A stretch of 5,279 nt of DNA from the NCBI GenBank assembly GCA_035541775.1, contig DATKMP010000281.1, positions 1 to 5,279 on the forward strand, read 5' to 3'. Every line of letters begins with the position of its first letter. Position 1 is the stretch's first letter. Both the position numbers and the translations under genes were made by a program. This DNA is from DATKMP01 sp035541775. Lineage in GTDB: Bacteria > Bacteroidota > Ignavibacteria > UBA10030. Shown in pieces: positions 5,084 to 5,279 of this stretch. The notes under the pieces are model-generated. The model did not search any database. It saw only the letters and a program-made list of their open reading frames with translations, and was not told the DNA's origin.

Positions 5084-5279
5084 AGGCAGCCCAAATACTT
5101 TTCAAAATTTTAATTGTCTATTGTGCCTTGTATAGTACGATATGGCTTCATGAGTTTGGCCATGCTGTATTTTATTTTGTCTATGGATGCAAATCAAATT
5201 TGTTTCAATTACATGTTCCGTTTTCTTTTGCTGCTGCAAGTCCCGGAGTGTTAGATACTGCGTGCTGCAGCAGCTTAAC
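5080..5279 (+). CDS. Membrane HExxH zinc metalloprotease-like protein, N-terminal part (cut by window end)
   Basis: An open frame of 66 codons runs from the ATG at 5080 to the window edge without a stop. It begins with a hydrophobic segment (residues 6-23, ILFKILIVYCALYSTIWL) running directly into H24-E-F-G-H28, followed by AVFYFVYG. An HExxH zinc site at the end of a first membrane helix is the arrangement of site-2-protease-like (M50 or M50-like) intramembrane peptidases, which would cut within or near the membrane. The second zinc-ligand region would lie beyond the window, so the family remains tentative. The start is well supported: AAAAAGGA (5066-5073) lies six bases before it, and ATGA overlaps the CPBP stop codon by four bases, implying translational coupling. 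Two different membrane metalloproteases in one operon suggests successive processing of a shared substrate, but that is inference. Confidence 0.7.
   Translation, partial: MKAAQILFKILIVYCALYSTIWLHEFGHAVFYFVYGCKSNLFQLHVPFSFAAASPGVLDTACCSSL

Noticed and set aside
5230..5274. Inverted repeat GCTGCTGCA / TGCAGCAGC near the window end
   Set aside because: It lies inside the coding frame, where Ala/Cys/Ser codons readily produce such matches; no flanking evidence of a site.

Overview
The window looks like a chromosomal, accessory-type stretch from a moderately AT-rich bacterium with a type IX secretion system. The best clue is the C-terminus of the first protein. It carries a Por/T9SS sorting domain of the 'NYPNPFNPTTTIRYQLP' style, which is typical of Ignavibacteria and related members of the Bacteroidota/Chlorobiota superphylum. 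That placement is inferred from this one motif and from general composition; no rRNA or marker gene is present.

Layout: all genes read on the + strand. (1) 174-1454 is a secreted protein with six Asp-box (BNR/sortilin-like) blades plus a T9SS sorting domain. (2) 1650-2480 is a SAM-dependent methyltransferase of the TIGR00027/leucine carboxyl methyltransferase-like family, visibly richer in GC than its neighbours. (3) 2815-3471 and (4) 3643-4149 are two unrelated exported proteins of unknown function. (5) 4301-5083 is a CPBP (CAAX/Abi) intramembrane metalloprotease. (6) From 5080 to the window edge is the N-terminus of a second membrane protein with an HEFGH zinc-protease motif, overlapping gene 5 by four bases (ATGA).

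The most striking non-genic feature is an imperfect repeat of about 110-200 bp placed directly upstream of each of the first three, mutually unrelated genes (1-95, 1527-1645, 2547-2742). Its left half holds a small hairpin and an AAGGTTAGGTT block. Its right half holds a well-formed sigma70-like promoter (TTGTnn, 17-18 bp spacer, TATAAT/TACAAT), followed by a conserved TTATAAAA. It therefore looks like a mobile or duplicated promoter module that gives three unrelated genes the same transcription start. The third copy is interrupted by a short GTTCCCAAGCTC-type hairpin element. A second copy of that element, in the opposite orientation, lies at 3589-3616 beside two further hairpins in the gap before gene 4.

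I see no shared pathway. Genes 1-4 look like independently transcribed single-gene units, and only genes 5 and 6 look like a true operon. The 151-base gap at 4150-4300 is AT-rich, and I found no repeat copy, convincing promoter or Shine-Dalgarno sequence in it.
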